NCBI RefSeq assembly: GCF_026151205.1 | Contig: NC_087072.1 | Coordinates: 2,685,375-2,749,374, forward strand | Reading direction: 5' to 3' | DNA: 64,000 nucleotides | Source: Bolinopsis microptera | Taxonomy: Eukaryota > Ctenophora > Tentaculata > Lobata > Bolinopsidae | Shown: positions 1 through 13,061 of the stretch, one piece after another | Layout: each line of letters starts with the position of its first letter | Position numbering within the stretch: the first letter of the stretch is position 1 | The notes under the pieces: model-generated | What the model was told of the DNA's origin: nothing | The model's database searches: none | Seen by the model: the letters and a program-made list of their open reading frames with translations, nothing else | Translations under genes and position numbers: made by a program

Positions 1-197
1 TAATTTCAGTTTATTCATAATCAAAAGTTTTCCTGAATGCCTTATGCGGTAATTAATGTGCAGCCACCAGCCATATTTCACAACGTAAATTATCCCAAAC
101 TCAACAAAATTTGTATCTCTTATTTCCCAGCATGATTCCACCATGCCAACTTTAACAACATTACTTCTTTATCAACTCATTTCTGTCTCATCTCATT

Positions 198-665
198 TCA
201 AATATCTTCTCTTCTTCACGTCCGCATACCCTATTACACTAAATCATCTTTATTTTTAAACAACAACCCTTTATCAAATCTCCCTCTGTATCATCATACT
301 TCAAATATCTTCTTTTCTTCACGTCCGCATACCCTATTACACTAAATCATCTTTATTTTTAAACAACAAACCCTTTATCAAATCTCCCTCTGTATCATCA
401 TACTTCAAATATCTTCTTTTCTTCACGTCCGCATACCCTATTACACTAAATCATCTTTATTTTTAAACAACAAACCCTTTATCAAATCTCCCTCTGTATC
501 ATCATACTTCAAATATCTTCTTTTCTTCACGTCCGCATACCCTATTACGCTAAATCATCTTTATTTTTAAACAACAAACCCTTTATCAAATCTCCCTCTG
601 TATCATCATACTTCAAATATCTTCTTTTCTTCACGTCCGCATACCCTATTACGCTAAATCATGTT
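198..665. repeat. 104-bp tandem repeat, about 4.5 copies
   Basis: The unit recurs with starts at 198, 301, 405, 509 and 613, so the period is 103-104 bp. Copies are nearly identical and differ by single-base changes (for example an A-run of 2 versus 3, and ttacac versus ttacgc). The near-identity suggests recent expansion. No reading frame is conserved. It looks like a small satellite or minisatellite. Confidence 0.95.
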
Positions 666-3214
666 GCCAATCTTAGTTTCAAAGTTCGAAGGGTCGTACT
701 GAATCCGAAGTGTTTCTAATCACCAAGCGCGCTTTTGGTGGTATCACAACACTCAAATAACAGATAAGAAGCCCATCTACTAATTAAAACTAACACCTTG
801 TCAACAACCATTATAGCACCTCCTCCCAATACTTCACAACATCTTCTGAACCCCGTATCCCTTAGCCGGCTAATAATTTATACTGCAGTTTAATACATCT
901 CCCCATAATATAATTGTCTCACATTTCAACATCTCATAATATCCCGTAATCTTCTCAACTTTATCATATTCATACATCTCCTCTCATCATTCCCATCTTT
1001 ACCCAATTATACGGCCGTATATATTATCACAACTTACCCGTACGATATCTCATAATAACTTTTCAACTTCTACACTAAACAATTATCTCTTCAACCTACT
1101 TCTCTGCTGTGACTTCATAATTTTATGGCGATGACTGCAACAACTACTATCAATGTAAATAAATAAATTGCACTAACGGTGCACTAACAAAACAAGCAAA
1201 CTAAGGTTTGGTGTCTCTTCCAGCTTTTTTTTTTTTTTTTTTTTGTTGGTCCCCAACACGATTTGTTTAAAATTGTAAACGAATTACGATCACAATTCTA
1301 TGGACAGTTGGTACAAACTGTTACGGCTTACTAGCCGCTATAAACAAACTGTTACGGCTTACTAGCCGCTATAGGCAATGAGATGGATATTAAGTTAATT
1401 GTGGTATACTTATGATCCTGTTCGCAGGAACAGTTGGTATAAACTGCTATCAATGTAAGGCACTCGGTTTCGATAAGCTTGAGATGGCTTACACAATATA
1501 CAATAACGAAATTGAGATTTAGAAAAAAATATATGAGCTAGTTATTTACTAGCTGTCAAACGTAAGCACGATAACAATGACATGAAGCTTGAGGTGGCCT
1601 ATACCTATTAATAAAACATTTTACTTCATCAACAACCGTAGTTAAATTTGACGGGGATTTATACCTTGCAATTCCAGAGTCGCGCTTAGGGCTCCACATG
1701 TTATGACCGGGTTTATTTTAATTATGCGTTTATGTACAGTTATGTTAGGGTGTGGAGTTTACTGTGCCTGGTTACTTAAGATTAATATTAATTATGGAGA
1801 TGTTCGCTTTCTTAATTGTCTATATGGGGCTGTACGGTGCGGTAGAACGGCTGAGTACAGATGTTGTGTACTCAGGCCCGGCTGCAAGGAATATTCCATT
1901 GAATCACGGTCTCAGTCACGGCCTGACTTACAATTTATTATTTAGTTTATAAGGGCTCCTTAATCATGAGTCAGTGCCGATGCCTTTAATTCTAATGGTG
2001 TAGTTGTGGCCTAGTATTAGGTTAATTAACGGGACGGGGTTCGAACTACGACTCCGGAAATGCAGAAAGTATTCTAAGGATTCAATTTAGGTTTAGATGT
2101 TTAATTTGTAATTGGTTGTTGATGCAGTAAAGACGAGTATATAGGTGTTGCAACGAAATGGAACTAATAGTAGTAATCAGTTTAATATAATAATGCAATA
2201 TCAACAAAACGTAAAAGTAGTAATATCAGGTAAAATTATTTAAATGTCCAATCAACGATGGCGTCAAATACGTAGGAAGTAGGGAGGATCATGACATCGA
2301 GGTAGACGAAGGTGGACGAAGAGATAATCGGGCAGCTTGAGTGACAACCAACTATGAGGATTAAAGGCTATGGCGACTTATAAGTCAGGAAGATAGTAGG
2401 TTTGGAACGAATCCTGAAATGAGGGAACGATAACATTATAACGTATAATAACTGATGTAAGATAACTACCTAAATGTGCCGACGCACTTTAATAACTAAC
2501 GTAAGATGACTACCTAAATATGACGACGCACTTTACATATAAATATCTATATTGGGATCCCGAGCTCTCAGACGTACCTTTTAGGAAATATATGAGACAC
2601 GGATCCTTAGGGGGAAGGAGTCACCGAGGGTATTAGTCATTTAGGGATTGGTAGGGGTAGGGGTAGCTCTGGTATTAGGAAGTGTGAGCAAGCGTCAGCA
2701 TATCCGAGAGCTGCGGAAAATCCCCCCATTTGACTTGCTGCGACGAGCCGTTATATAGTGTGAGTACGGCGTCCCCCAGTCTGTGGTTATCTTCTTGTAG
2801 GATCAGGCTCATTTAGTGTTATCTCTGCGGCATTCTCAGGTTTCCAAGGTAAAAAGGTTATCTGTTTGGAAGTATGGGTTGCAGGACGGTCAGGTGACGT
2901 CTTTAGGTAAGAATCAAATTCAAATACATATAATTTAATCCGACAATATACGACAATAGAATCAACCAAGAGAATTATAGAATCAACCAAGATTCTATAA
3001 TTAACCAAGAAATAGAAGATGGAATGTCTGGGAATTGCCGAGTATTTTAAGATACTGTGTTTTTAGGACTAGACTTAATACCTATGGTGGCTAAATTAGG
3101 CAGGACATAACATTTAGCAGTGTTGAATATTGGAGCAATTATATAATGTATATCTCCATCATAATATAGGCTAGTGTAAAGATATATAATCAAGAATACA
3201 AACAAACGCGAACG
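666..3214. other. gene-less, AT-rich repeat-bearing stretch
   Basis: No exon-like open frames were found. It holds a T20 run at 1225-1244 and a 31-bp direct duplication (about 1313-1373, containing the word ttacggcttactagccgc twice). There are short diverged duplicates of a taactgatgtaagataactacc-type word at 2448-2530. The short open frames here have no recognisable composition. Confidence 0.6.
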
Positions 3215-4376
3215 GTATTAGTAACTCGCTAGATTATAGATGTTATTTAAACACATATGTTTACGTCAATTATTACTAAAATTAATATTCTTTTTGCTTT
3301 AATATAATTACATTGTACATGTCACATGGATTAATGGATTAGTTGAATGAAACGTGTGCTACAAATGTCTACGCCTCACGCAGAACTGCGTACCGCTCAG
3401 TACTAATTCATGCTTGAGCGGTACTGCTGTTCACAGTGGCGCGCACTCAATTTAATCACAATAAATAACGAGCGCGCGGTTTTTTGGAATCTCTCCATTA
3501 TTATATTAATTAGATCGCAGTGCTCACGGCCTGTACTGAGTAAACGACAGAAATATCTTTTAAATTATTTTGCTTCTGAAATTTTGGCTCTAGTAATTAA
3601 GAAATGTGACATGTAATTGTAAGTTAACAATTAAATAGATCCTGTGCGCGGCGCCTACAGCTGACCTACGAATTTCTGAACAATTTTAAATTGTGGCTGT
3701 GTGCGCGGCGTACTGTATATGTGTTTGAAATTGAAATATGAATTTATTTATGAATATAACATTATGTATTGATTATTTGTGGTAAATAAAAATTTTTCTT
3801 TCCTAAAAATTTTTCTTTCCTGATATAGTGATAAAAATGGGGCAAAATACGCTGCTTTTAGCTGTAACATAATGTCTGATGGTTGGATATGCTTTAAACT
3901 TTTCGGACACTTTCCTTGTAAGTCTATGAGTAAGCTTACCAATTTTTGTTGCAATCGGAGGTCGGGAAGGATACTTAATATTTATTTGTTTGAATAAAAT
4001 TGTGCTGGCCGAAATTAGCGCTAAAAAACCATCCTACAGTCGGCACGCGCGGCTCACTGTCGATGGCGCACTACCTAATACAACGTATGACAAGGAACAA
4101 TCTAAACGCTTTCCGGCCAGTTTTAAACCGTTCTGAGCACTTTTAGGAGAATGTTAATTTTTATTAATTTTTGTGCATTCCATGAACCTGGAAAATTTTC
4201 ATGCTCATTGGAAAAATGTCATATGTACCTTCAAATTTGAAATTATCCATTGCATTATAATGCACTAACCCATTAATTTCCACAGACGTCCAACATATTG
4301 CTCTATCCAGAGCCCTTGCGCTTGCAGTAGCGCGCGCCTGAAGTGGCGCGAAAGCATATGGTTATAGGTGAATCTT

Positions 4377-4474
4377 TGTATCACGTGGTGACCCCCACTG
4401 TCGCTTCACGGTAGAGTTTCTACGATACAGGGGAGCCGCGCACTCGTGCGCGGCAGGTCATACAACGTATGGCA
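4377..4474 (-). repeat. GC-rich hairpin repeat, copy 1
   Basis: This is the inverted counterpart of copies at 53671-53769 and 54350-54452. Shared blocks are a catac...gtatg mini-palindrome, a strong hairpin (9-bp stem gccgcgcac with a 2-base turn), and a gacccccac / cgtgatac block. The 4290-4376 segment resembles 5007-5095, so this is one part of a longer repeat. No coding potential was seen. Confidence 0.75.
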
Positions 4475-4574
4475 AGTGAATCCATCATATTGCTCTAATC
4501 AGATAGGCGCATATCATACAATATTGAATATCACCAAAAGAAGAATTCTATAACTTAATTAAACATGATTTCGA

Positions 4575-4840
4575 ACCAAAGGCATATCTACGAATTATCA
4601 AAATACCTGATGTTCGAAAAAGTCTGACAAGGTTTCGTATCAGCTGCCACAACCTCTACATCGAAAGGGGCATATGCGAAGCCCCCTTGTACCAAGAGAA
4701 GAACGTTGGTGCACCTACTGCTTTTTCAGCAAAGGGCTCAAGCCTATTGAGGACGAAAGTCACGTATTGATTGACTGTTTGCTCTACTCATCAGTTAGGG
4801 AAAAATTCAATTTCCATCCCCAAAACATTACTTAAATTAT
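4575..4840 (+). pseudogene. relic C-terminus of a non-LTR reverse transcriptase
   Basis: Conceptual translation, with one frame change near 4700, gives the usual post-RT segment: an arginine-rich LTRFRIS...IERG stretch, then a CTYC pair, then EDESHV-x4-C-x2-Y-x4-R. This C-x2-C ... H-x4-C arrangement is the C-terminal Cys/His motif of many non-LTR retrotransposons. The ORF2 at 55013-58660 ends with a similar motif. Frames are broken and nothing upstream is preserved, so it is a dead fragment. The lineage cannot be assigned. Confidence 0.65.
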
Positions 4841-5099
4841 TTCAGAATTACAACTATTGTGTACTCAATAAAGTAATTATCACTTTTGTATCCTTGTATC
4901 CTTGTATCCTTGTATCCTACAATAGGTTGTGGTGTATGGATCAGGTACTAAGTTTTGGATGTGACGTCGACTATAAGTGTAATTTCAAAAAACCCACCCA
5001 CCCCTTTGTGTTGCTCTAACCAGAGCCCTCTCGCTTGTGAAACAAGCACGTCACACAGTACGCGTATACACATGGTTATGTGAACCCTTTGTGCTTCGC

Positions 5100-5604
5100 G
5101 GTACTACTACTAGCTAACCGTTTATCATTTATCCAATAATAATTAAGACACGTACCCCTTTTGCCCGCTTTTGCGGTACTAACTGTGTCTTGGTACATAA
5201 AATAAGATACCCACAAGCATTTTTTTTTATTAGTAACTCGCTAGATGTGATTTAAGCACATTACATGTTTACGTCAATTATTACTAAAAATTTTTAAACA
5301 GATTTTATTGAATCTTTAAAAATATCGTTGTAATTAATGCAACAAATGAAAACTTATTATTCAAACAATATACACATAATATAGCAGTGCCCCTATATAA
5401 AATCTACCCTTTTAAGAATAAAAAAAAAGTTTTCTAAACAATCAAAAATTACCCTTGGCCTTGTGGCTCCAAGTTGAGATCTAGACTGTTTATATCAACA
5501 ATGTTTTTTCTCACACCTCTGTCTCCACGGAGAGAAATCACTGTTGTTCTTAGGATTTCAAAGCGAAGGCGCTTTCTAATGTATCCTACAGCATCCGAGT
5601 ACCT
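5100..5604. other. gene-less stretch downstream of the endonuclease relic
   Basis: AT-rich sequence with one arm of the direct repeat at 5228-5292. For the minus-strand relic that ends at 5605, this is the 3' side. No tail or terminal repeat was recognised. Confidence 0.5.
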
Positions 5605-6318
5605 CTAGCCAGTGTGGTACTCCATCTTACTGGCCAGCTTCTTAACCAGTCTTTCAGCTTCACCACCCATTCCACCAGAAGTCGAAAAAACTAAAGGTGT
5701 GAAGCTTCCTTTCTCCACTTCAAGAACCCTTGCGTTGTAACATCGCTTTTTCTCATTTTCATGGGACTGGTAGATCGCTGGGATCGATTTGCTTGCATTG
5801 GAGGGGGCTGGGGCATGAAATACCCTTACATCAAAAAATGCCCTCTCTGAAGCATTCCAAATCGATCTTGCAGAAATGTCCAGCCTAGCTTGGTCTCCTA
5901 GGACTGATCCCTTTGGTAACTCTAGACCATCAACTGGAAGAAGGACTGGCTCAGTCTGCACATCCTTGCATTTCACAGTTCTCATTAGTTCTGCAAAGGT
6001 GTCTCTCAGCGAGTTGTGTCGCAGTGACACATATCCACCGAGTTTGCAGATGAGCGCATGGTTTGCTGAGTATTTCTGGCCATATGTACATGTCTTAGGG
6101 CAGTCCTTTAAGTTCAGGTTGTAACTGAGAGCTATTGCGTCTGAGAACTGTTGTTTATTCATCAGATATCCAAACTCTTTTAAAGGTAGTGCTGTTAACC
6201 AAGCACTTGCCCCTTTCTCGGCAGCTAGTTGGAACATCAACTTTGCCAGTGGTGTTGACTCAAGCTCCTGGCATATTTCTGCTTGTTTTTGTCGATAGAA
6301 GAGATTTCGTTCAGACAA
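5605..6318 (-). pseudogene. orphan C-terminal domain of a retroelement with restriction-like (PD-(D/E)XK) endonuclease
   Basis: A 237-codon open frame begins at a TTG, has no ATG of its own and ends in a proper stop, so it looks 5'-truncated. It reads as an LPLKEFG-type segment, then a zinc-knuckle-like C-x3-C-x9-H-x4-C (CPKTC...NHALIC), then RHN-x2-RD, an acidic EP, and a R-L-D-(x15)-D-V-R-V block followed by a conserved GSFTPLVFSTSGG stretch. The order Cys/His motif, then R-(P/L)-D ... D-V, matches the C-terminal restriction-like endonuclease of R2/NeSL-type retrotransposons. Similar C-terminal segments are, from memory, common in cnidarian genomes. Known: such nucleases nick the genomic target for priming. 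Inferred: this copy is a truncated insertion. The frame is uninterrupted, so it is young or conserved. An unrelated domesticated gene is the alternative. Confidence 0.7.
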
Positions 6319-6839
6319 TAAAAGGGAAAAAATTCAAAAAATTCAACCCATTCCCTAAATTGAAATTTGAAGTAAAATGGGTTTTTGGGATTGGACACCC
6401 TCCTTAGTACCATGTACTAACTGTTTTTCGAGGAAATGAGCAGCAGACCCAACATTTAGTACAAAAGTACTAACTGTGTTTTGAAAGAAAAAGTGACCCA
6501 CCACCCCAACGTCACGTCCAGTACTGATTGCATGATCCCCGGTTTTATACAACATTTCATACTCAAGCTTAAGTAGAATACCTCCTATAGCTATCGTTGA
6601 GGCAACCAGCCACCGCATTTTACGGTCCTGAAACAAATTTGAAACAAATATTTTACGAGTATCACCTGTTAAACATTCATAAGATCGGTACAAAATCATG
6701 CTCCAACATTTAAAAAAAATTATTCTTTTTTTCAACACTGCTAAACAGCAAAAAATGCTTGCCCACAAACAGAGCCAGGGCGCAATTGTGATGAGAGAGT
6801 ATTTGTCAATGAAAAAGCTCTAGAAGAAGTACATGACTT
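6319..6839. other. gene-less stretch between two retroelement relics
   Basis: No supported coding content. Minus-strand open frames here have low-complexity, non-protein-like composition. The upstream (RT) part of the element that ended at 6318 is not recognisable. Confidence 0.5.
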
Positions 6840-7645
6840 TAAATTCTTAGCTTCAACTAGCAGAGACATCAATGCAAGGAAAGGCTGACTGCAGAGTCTA
6901 GACTTTCTACTTTCGAGAAATCTGACTTGTCTACGAAGATCAAGACCAAGATTTTTAGAACCACAGTAGAACCCGTTCTTCTGTATGGCGCAAAACGTGG
7001 ATCCTGAAGAATGAAACAATAAGTTTTCAAACTGAAATAAGTTTTATTTTACATTCCTTTAATCATAAATAAAATAAGAGCTTAAACCACGAATTAGTTA
7101 ACTAGAAGTAAACCTGAGGAAATATTCTTTGGTGATGTATATAATTATTTAAAAAACTTTGTTTGGTTGTATTTTTATTATTTAATGGCAAGTGGTTGAA
7201 TTTTAGTGAGATAAGGCCAGTTTCTCTATTGTCTTAGAAAAATGTATACTTTACAGTAGGCAATGCTGAGTGGTAGGAATGAGGGAACAAATCGCTTGGG
7301 GCTAACAATGGCCCATTTACAAACCACTTCAGACATGGCGATGTCATTTATGCTTGATTCGTCTGAAACTGACCCTATAAGAAAGCTGACACTAGAGCAC
7401 TAGACAGGGTCTATACAAGAATGCTACAAAGGGTCTTTGGCATCTCGTGGAAATCAAACACACCTAACTCCGTTCTTTACGGAAATATTCCACCGGCATG
7501 GTGAAAGATACCATAAAGACACGACGACTTCGTTTTGTAAAACATGTCTACTGTATACAGGACCAAACTCCGTTTCTGGCAACCATGCTATGGCCATTGC
7601 ATTGGTATCGAGAACGACCTTAGAAAACCTTTTCAGACTATATTA
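6840..7645 (+). pseudogene. decayed non-LTR reverse transcriptase, thumb/C-terminal part
   Basis: Plus-strand fragments in changing frames read as the post-catalytic part of a non-LTR RT. Near 6920-7000 there is KIFRTTVEPVLLYGA followed by a W-x-L segment. At 7395-7480 a LDRVYTRMLQRVFGISWK stretch continues into SVLYGN. After a frame change, 7500-7550 gives a TRRLRFVKHV-like basic stretch. These three blocks occur in this order at the end of many invertebrate RTs. There are stops and indels throughout, and no catalytic residues are present. Confidence 0.7.
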
Positions 7646-7892
7646 ATGGTGTTAGTTTCAATATGATCCCAAAAGATATATCAAGCAAAATAAAACAAAA
7701 TTCTGACCATTTTCGTTTTGAGAATGCTCGCATGAAGTTTCCTTTAGTCCCAAATAAGCAATTTTTTGTCTAGTGAAAGTTTTCAGTGTTTAAAGCTGTC
7801 TGGTCTTCAAGAATTCTATTATACTATTACTAAACAACTCATTCAATAGCATCGTTCATGAGACAGGAAACAAACGAGCGACATCTAACAAA

Positions 7893-10800
7893 ATGAGTGA
7901 TCACGCAGGCGTAGTAAGTTCTACCAATGTGTTCACTTTATTTTTGTCTGTATTTTTTATAGTTTTGCTATTTCAAAGCAAAGATTCCAATCTGTATATA
8001 TCTTTATTAGAATAAAAAATGTAAAATTATACTAAAGTATCCTATTTTTTCAGACACAACAGAAGTCGGTTGATAAACCAGCCATTGAGGAAAATGCCTT
8101 CGATGCTTTGGAGCGTGATTTTCAGGAGGTTTGTCCTAGCATTTAACCGTTCCGATTTTCATTCGAAAGATTATGTACACTTTCATTTCATCATCATATT
8201 ATACATTAGAAGTATTCATTTTGTTGCACATCATGCTATCGCCAGGTGCTCACTGAGCTGATGGGAGACAAGTCTCTGGAGAGGTTCAGAGCAGAGTATG
8301 AGAAGCTTCACAAAGCCCTCAAGAAGAGCTACGAGGGTGAAAAGAGACTGACACAGAAGTGTCGTGAACTCAATGCTGAGATTGTAGCAAATGCTGCTAA
8401 AGTTTCAACTGCTCTGAAACTGTCGCAGGAAGATCAGGGTACCATCGCCTCCCTCAAAAAGGTTTGTTTAGACTTAAAGAACTTGAATTTCCGTAGAATT
8501 TGAAGCACACTGTATTCAATATACGTGAGCAATGGATATAAGTGTGTAAATAATTCTGTTCTTTTGATTCTGTATCCTATATTTCGATGAACAATTCACA
8601 AACTTCTTGCACTAACAGGAGATAGAGAAGGCATGGAAGATGGTTGATGCTGCTGCCGAGAAAGAAGCTCGTGCTCGGGAAACAATCCAATCTCTAAAAC
8701 TAGAGATCGCTAATCTTAGTAAACTTGTTGAGCAGGGAGCAGGTTTAACCATGGGACAGGAACACAGGTGAGGGTCATCTTCACAAAATTACAATATACT
8801 TATAGTATAAGAATCAAACTCAAACTAAACAATTAAATCGAAAAACGTTACGTGTTTTTTAATTTTTACTAGTATACATATTTTCGGATAGATGTGCAAC
8901 AGTGGCAGGTTTTAGCCACATGGTTTATAATAAGATCTCAGCAATGACGTATTATTTTGATTTGCAGTGTAAACGAGCTTTTGAAGATAAAAGAGGAGTT
9001 GACTAAAGATCGAGATGAGAAGTTGACAGAGATCGTAGAGTTAAGACAGAGTCTGGTCGAGGCAGCAACTAAACAGGTCAGCTTCATTATTAACGGAAAA
9101 ATAACAATTTTTATCCAGTAATAATTCAACCTCAGGTTAGCTAAAACAACAGGAATAGTTCGTAATACTGATTACATTGAATCATACGATTAAATTTCAT
9201 TTAGTTTTGAGGATACCATTGGAATTATATCTCAGATTTGCTATTTTTCAGGCTAAAGCGGAATCTGAGAAGAGAGAGGCTGATGTCAAGATTCAAGAAC
9301 TCAAAGAGGACATCAACGTCAGAACGCACGAGGCGCAGCGTGAGGGACGCAAGCGTGATAAACTTGATCGCGAACTGAAGACTGCACGGCTGGATCTCGA
9401 GAGTAAAAACATCGAGATTAAAAATAAACAGTCGACATTACAAAAGTTACAAGAAGAATGTTCTAGATTGGAAGCCAATCTGAAGGAGCAAAAGGTTATT
9501 AATAAACTAAAATATAAACTAAAATAATTAAAATTTTGATTTCCTTACATTCTCACTTCGAAAAAAGTATAGGTAATTTTTACCGGACCCAGACCGGAGG
9601 GAACTACTCTGGCAAATACAGCCGAAACATTTCTCTCAGAAAATTATCCTCAGCTGATAAGCTGTCACGGTTGTAAACTTTTTCCTTGAGATAAAATTAA
9701 GATTGTTAAATTAATTGACTACAATTATAGATGTAATTTGATCTTAGCATTAATAAATGTCATCCCTTGGCATGCACCTACATGAAATTTCACAGTTATC
9801 ACCATTGAGTAGTATGTATATGATTGATGTTTCCTTATTGGTTACATTTGTAATATTTTGGCTTTCTGTCCTTAAATTTTACATGCTACAGATTGCAAAC
9901 GAGCGTGCAATGAAGGACAACGATTTGCTGAATGGGAGAATCCTAAAAACTCAGCAAGAAAATGAGCAGCAGATGATTCAAGTAAACATCTTGACAAACG
10001 AGAATCACGAGAAAAACTCTGAGCTGAAGTTGAAGGAAGAAGAGATCAACACACTGCGACAAGAGAACATGAAACTTGCCAAACTGAGGGAAACTATCCA
10101 GAGGAAGCTAAGAGGGGTGGAGGATCACAAGTCAGAGATCGAACAGGATAAGGAAACTCTTAAGTCTAATATCATCGGTCTCGAGAGAGGTATTGGTCTA
10201 GTTAATCTTCTTTTAGTTTTAAAACGCGATGCCGACTCAAGTGGCTTAATTTATGATTCTTAGGTTCTATTCATCCGTTTTGCAACAGTGCCAATTTTAA
10301 ACAAAATGAAGAAAAATGGTTGATCCTGATCGGTTTTATTTGCAGAGTTAGAGGCGATGAAGAAGAACGCAGAGATTGACAGAAAGAAGATAGACGAGTT
10401 GACCCGAGAGAAGGAGCTCCTCAACAAGAAGATGCTGAAAACAGCAGCCGACACAACCAAACAGCAGGATATCGTCAAACTGCACGAGCAGAGCAAGAAG
10501 AACCTGGAACATGAGATACAGAATTACAAGGAGGAGGCTCAGAAACAGAGGAAACTGATCTACCAGCTGGAGAAGGAGAGAGACAGATACATCAACGAAG
10601 CATCAGAGATGACGCAGAAGTGCTTGGGTTAGTTGGGGGAATTTTAGAGTCTACGCTTTACTAGCTCTAATTTATCAATATCTGATTCTCCCTTGATATA
10701 GAGCATAGATCATTGATAGTTTGAAAGTTGATAATTCTCAGAGAACTATTGTTAAAGGATGTTGAAATTATTTTAAGCTGACGAAGATTAAATTATCAGG

Positions 10801-13020
10801 TGCAATGGAAGAGGTCAAAATCAGGGAAATGCAGATCTTTGATTACAAGAAGAAAATCGCCGAAGCAGAAACCAAATTGAAACAACAACAGAACCTCTAC
10901 GAGGCCGTAAGGAGTGACAGGAACTTGTACAGCAAGAACTTGATCGAATCTCAAGACGAGATATTAGAAATGAAGAGGAAACTGAAGATTATGAATCACC
11001 AGATAGATCAGTTGAAGGAGGAGATATCTGCAAAGGATACTGCTCTATTAAAGGAACGATTAGATCACCAGGACGTGGAAAAACATAAGGAGCAACTCAA
11101 GGTACTGTATTGTTTGTAAATAGTAAATCATGAATTTTATCAACTCGATTGCCTTATTTTTTACGAATTATTTCATGATGCAAGGAAGAATTCATAGATC
11201 TTGATCAAAACTTTGAATTTCAGGCTGAACTTGCTCGAATGAGACAAGAAGTTGAGCACATGCGCCAACGATGCGGGGAACTTGAAGCAGAAAACGGAAA
11301 ACAACACAAAATAATCATGTCAGCTGATGCTGAGCGCTTGCGCCAGAAGAAGGAACTTGACCAAGTAATCAACGAGAGGGATATCCTGGGCACACAGCTG
11401 ATCAGGCGAAATGACGAGTTAGCCCTGCTGTACGAGAAGATAAAGATTCAACAGAGTACTCTGAACAAGGGTGAGATCCAGTATAGACAGAGGCTCGAGG
11501 ATATAAGACTCCTCAAACTCGAGGTCAAGAAACTAAGACGGGAGAAGAACATCCTGCTCAAGAGTGTTGCTAATGTTGACGAGCTAAGGTAACCTTGGTT
11601 TATCTCTTATCCCATTGCATAGCTTAGTCATCGGCCATTTTACTTTTTAGGCCTTTCACAATTACAATTATTGTAAATATTATTATAATATATGATTTTG
11701 ATTTGCTTTACTTGCTGAAATAAATCGTAAGCCAAATACCTGCTAACTAATATACCCCTCAGACGTGAGTTGTTCCACGTACAGAGGGAGTTGTTACGGG
11801 AGCGAACCCGCTGCAAGGCTCTCGAGGAGGAGCTGGAGAATCCAATGAACATTCACCGATGGAGGAAATTGGAGGGCAGTGATCCTTCCACTTACGAGAT
11901 GATCCAGAAAATACAAACCCTTCAGAGGCGACTCATTAGCAAGACTGAGGAGGTTTGGCTCGTTAGATTGTTGCCCTGTTTATTGCTCCTATACCATATA
12001 CTGTTAAGTATTGAAGGCAATGTTGCTTAATTCAATGTTTAAAAAAAGCTTTAGAAGTAGTAGCACATTCGCAAGCATGTTTTCTGATGGTTCGTCATGT
12101 ACAGGTTGTATCGAAGGAGATGGCAATCCAAGAAAAGGAGAAATTGTACATTGATTTGAAGCAAATATTAGCCAGACAGCCTGGTCCTGAAGTGGCAGAA
12201 CAACTCCAGATTTATCAGCAGAGTCTCAAAGAGAAGACCAAGCAGATGAAGGTGAATTTTCTTTTATTCAAATTTAAGCGCCAACAGACGCTTAATGCTT
12301 ATGTATATCTTACGTAATGACGTTATTAAAGCCGGGGCTGAAAAAGTCGTTTTTGGCCAAAAATGACCAAAAACTGACCAAAAAATGACCGAAATAGCTA
12401 ACAAATCCCCCAATAAAATCCTGGCTACTAGTTATGAGTACTGCATTCTATTAATTTGGAGAGTAGCCCTGATATATTATCTTCGATAATCCGTTAGTAA
12501 AGAATCGGTGGGCACTGGGCACTCGATGTTTGAAATTTACATTCAATTTATTCTGCAATTTGTTCTCTGTTAGGCAATTTGTTCTGTGTTTTAAACATGA
12601 GTCATCGCTTTAATGTGATCGCCATTCAGGCAATGAGTTCCGAATTGAACATGTGTGAAGCACAAAACGCTGAGTACAGATATGAAATCGAAACACTGGT
12701 CCGTGAATTGCACGATGCAAAGAACAAATACTACATGCAGAAACGAAAGGAGAGAAACCTCAAGTAAGATCCTTATAATTATGATTACTCTTAAAATACA
12801 TACATTATTCTGTTCAACTAGAAGTTTGTACGTTTATGATGTGATTTAGTTTATTGAAATCGTAAACACTGAATATTGACATGTGATTTAATATTTTAGG
12901 GAGCGTGAGAGACACATGGCTGGTGGAATGATCCCGCCTCTCATTTCTTCTCAAAGACAAGAGAGTGTCAATCGTTTTACTGGGGGTGGTTTTAATTTAA
13001 AACAGGCTCAAAAAGCATAG
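7893..13020 (+). CDS. CFAP58: CFAP58 (CCDC147), cilia- and flagella-associated coiled-coil protein, complete
   Basis: Fourteen exons close in phase: 7893-7913, 8054-8128, 8246-8461, 8619-8767, 8968-9076, 9252-9494, 9892-10189, 10346-10627, 10800-11101, 11224-11588, 11763-11952, 12105-12251, 12630-12763, 12900-13020. Together they encode 883 aa; vertebrate CFAP58 is about 870. The protein is heptad-rich and Glu/Lys/Gln-rich nearly throughout. Blocks strongly conserved with vertebrate CFAP58 include KLKQQQNLYEAVRSDRNLYS, RRNDELALLYEKIKIQQS and a C-terminal FTGGGF. Known: CFAP58 is an axonemal/IFT-associated protein needed for sperm flagellum and ciliary motility. All introns are GT-AG. The start gives a seven-codon first exon (MSDHAGV), which is short and the least certain part. 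An AATAAA follows the stop by 36 bp. No frameshift or premature stop was seen. Confidence 0.97.
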
Positions 13021-13055
13021 AGACAATTTTCAAAGAAAATATTCCATGAGCGTTG

Positions 13056-13061
13056 AATAAA
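13056..13061 (+). promoter_or_regulatory. polyadenylation signal AATAAA of CFAP58
   Basis: A canonical AATAAA lies 36 bp past the CFAP58 stop. The nearest gene on the other strand ends at 13977, so the two genes are convergent with under 1 kb between stop codons. Confidence 0.6.

Larger units (their letters stand above)
3215..5295. repeat. pair of direct repeats (3215-3290 and 5228-5292) about 2 kb apart
   Basis: Both ends share the words tattagtaactcgctagat and tgtttacgtcaattattact, in the same orientation and separated by similar short AT-rich sequence. They could be the ends of an old inserted element or the edges of a local duplication. The interior holds a reverse-transcriptase relic and a GC-rich hairpin repeat. 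Confidence 0.5.
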
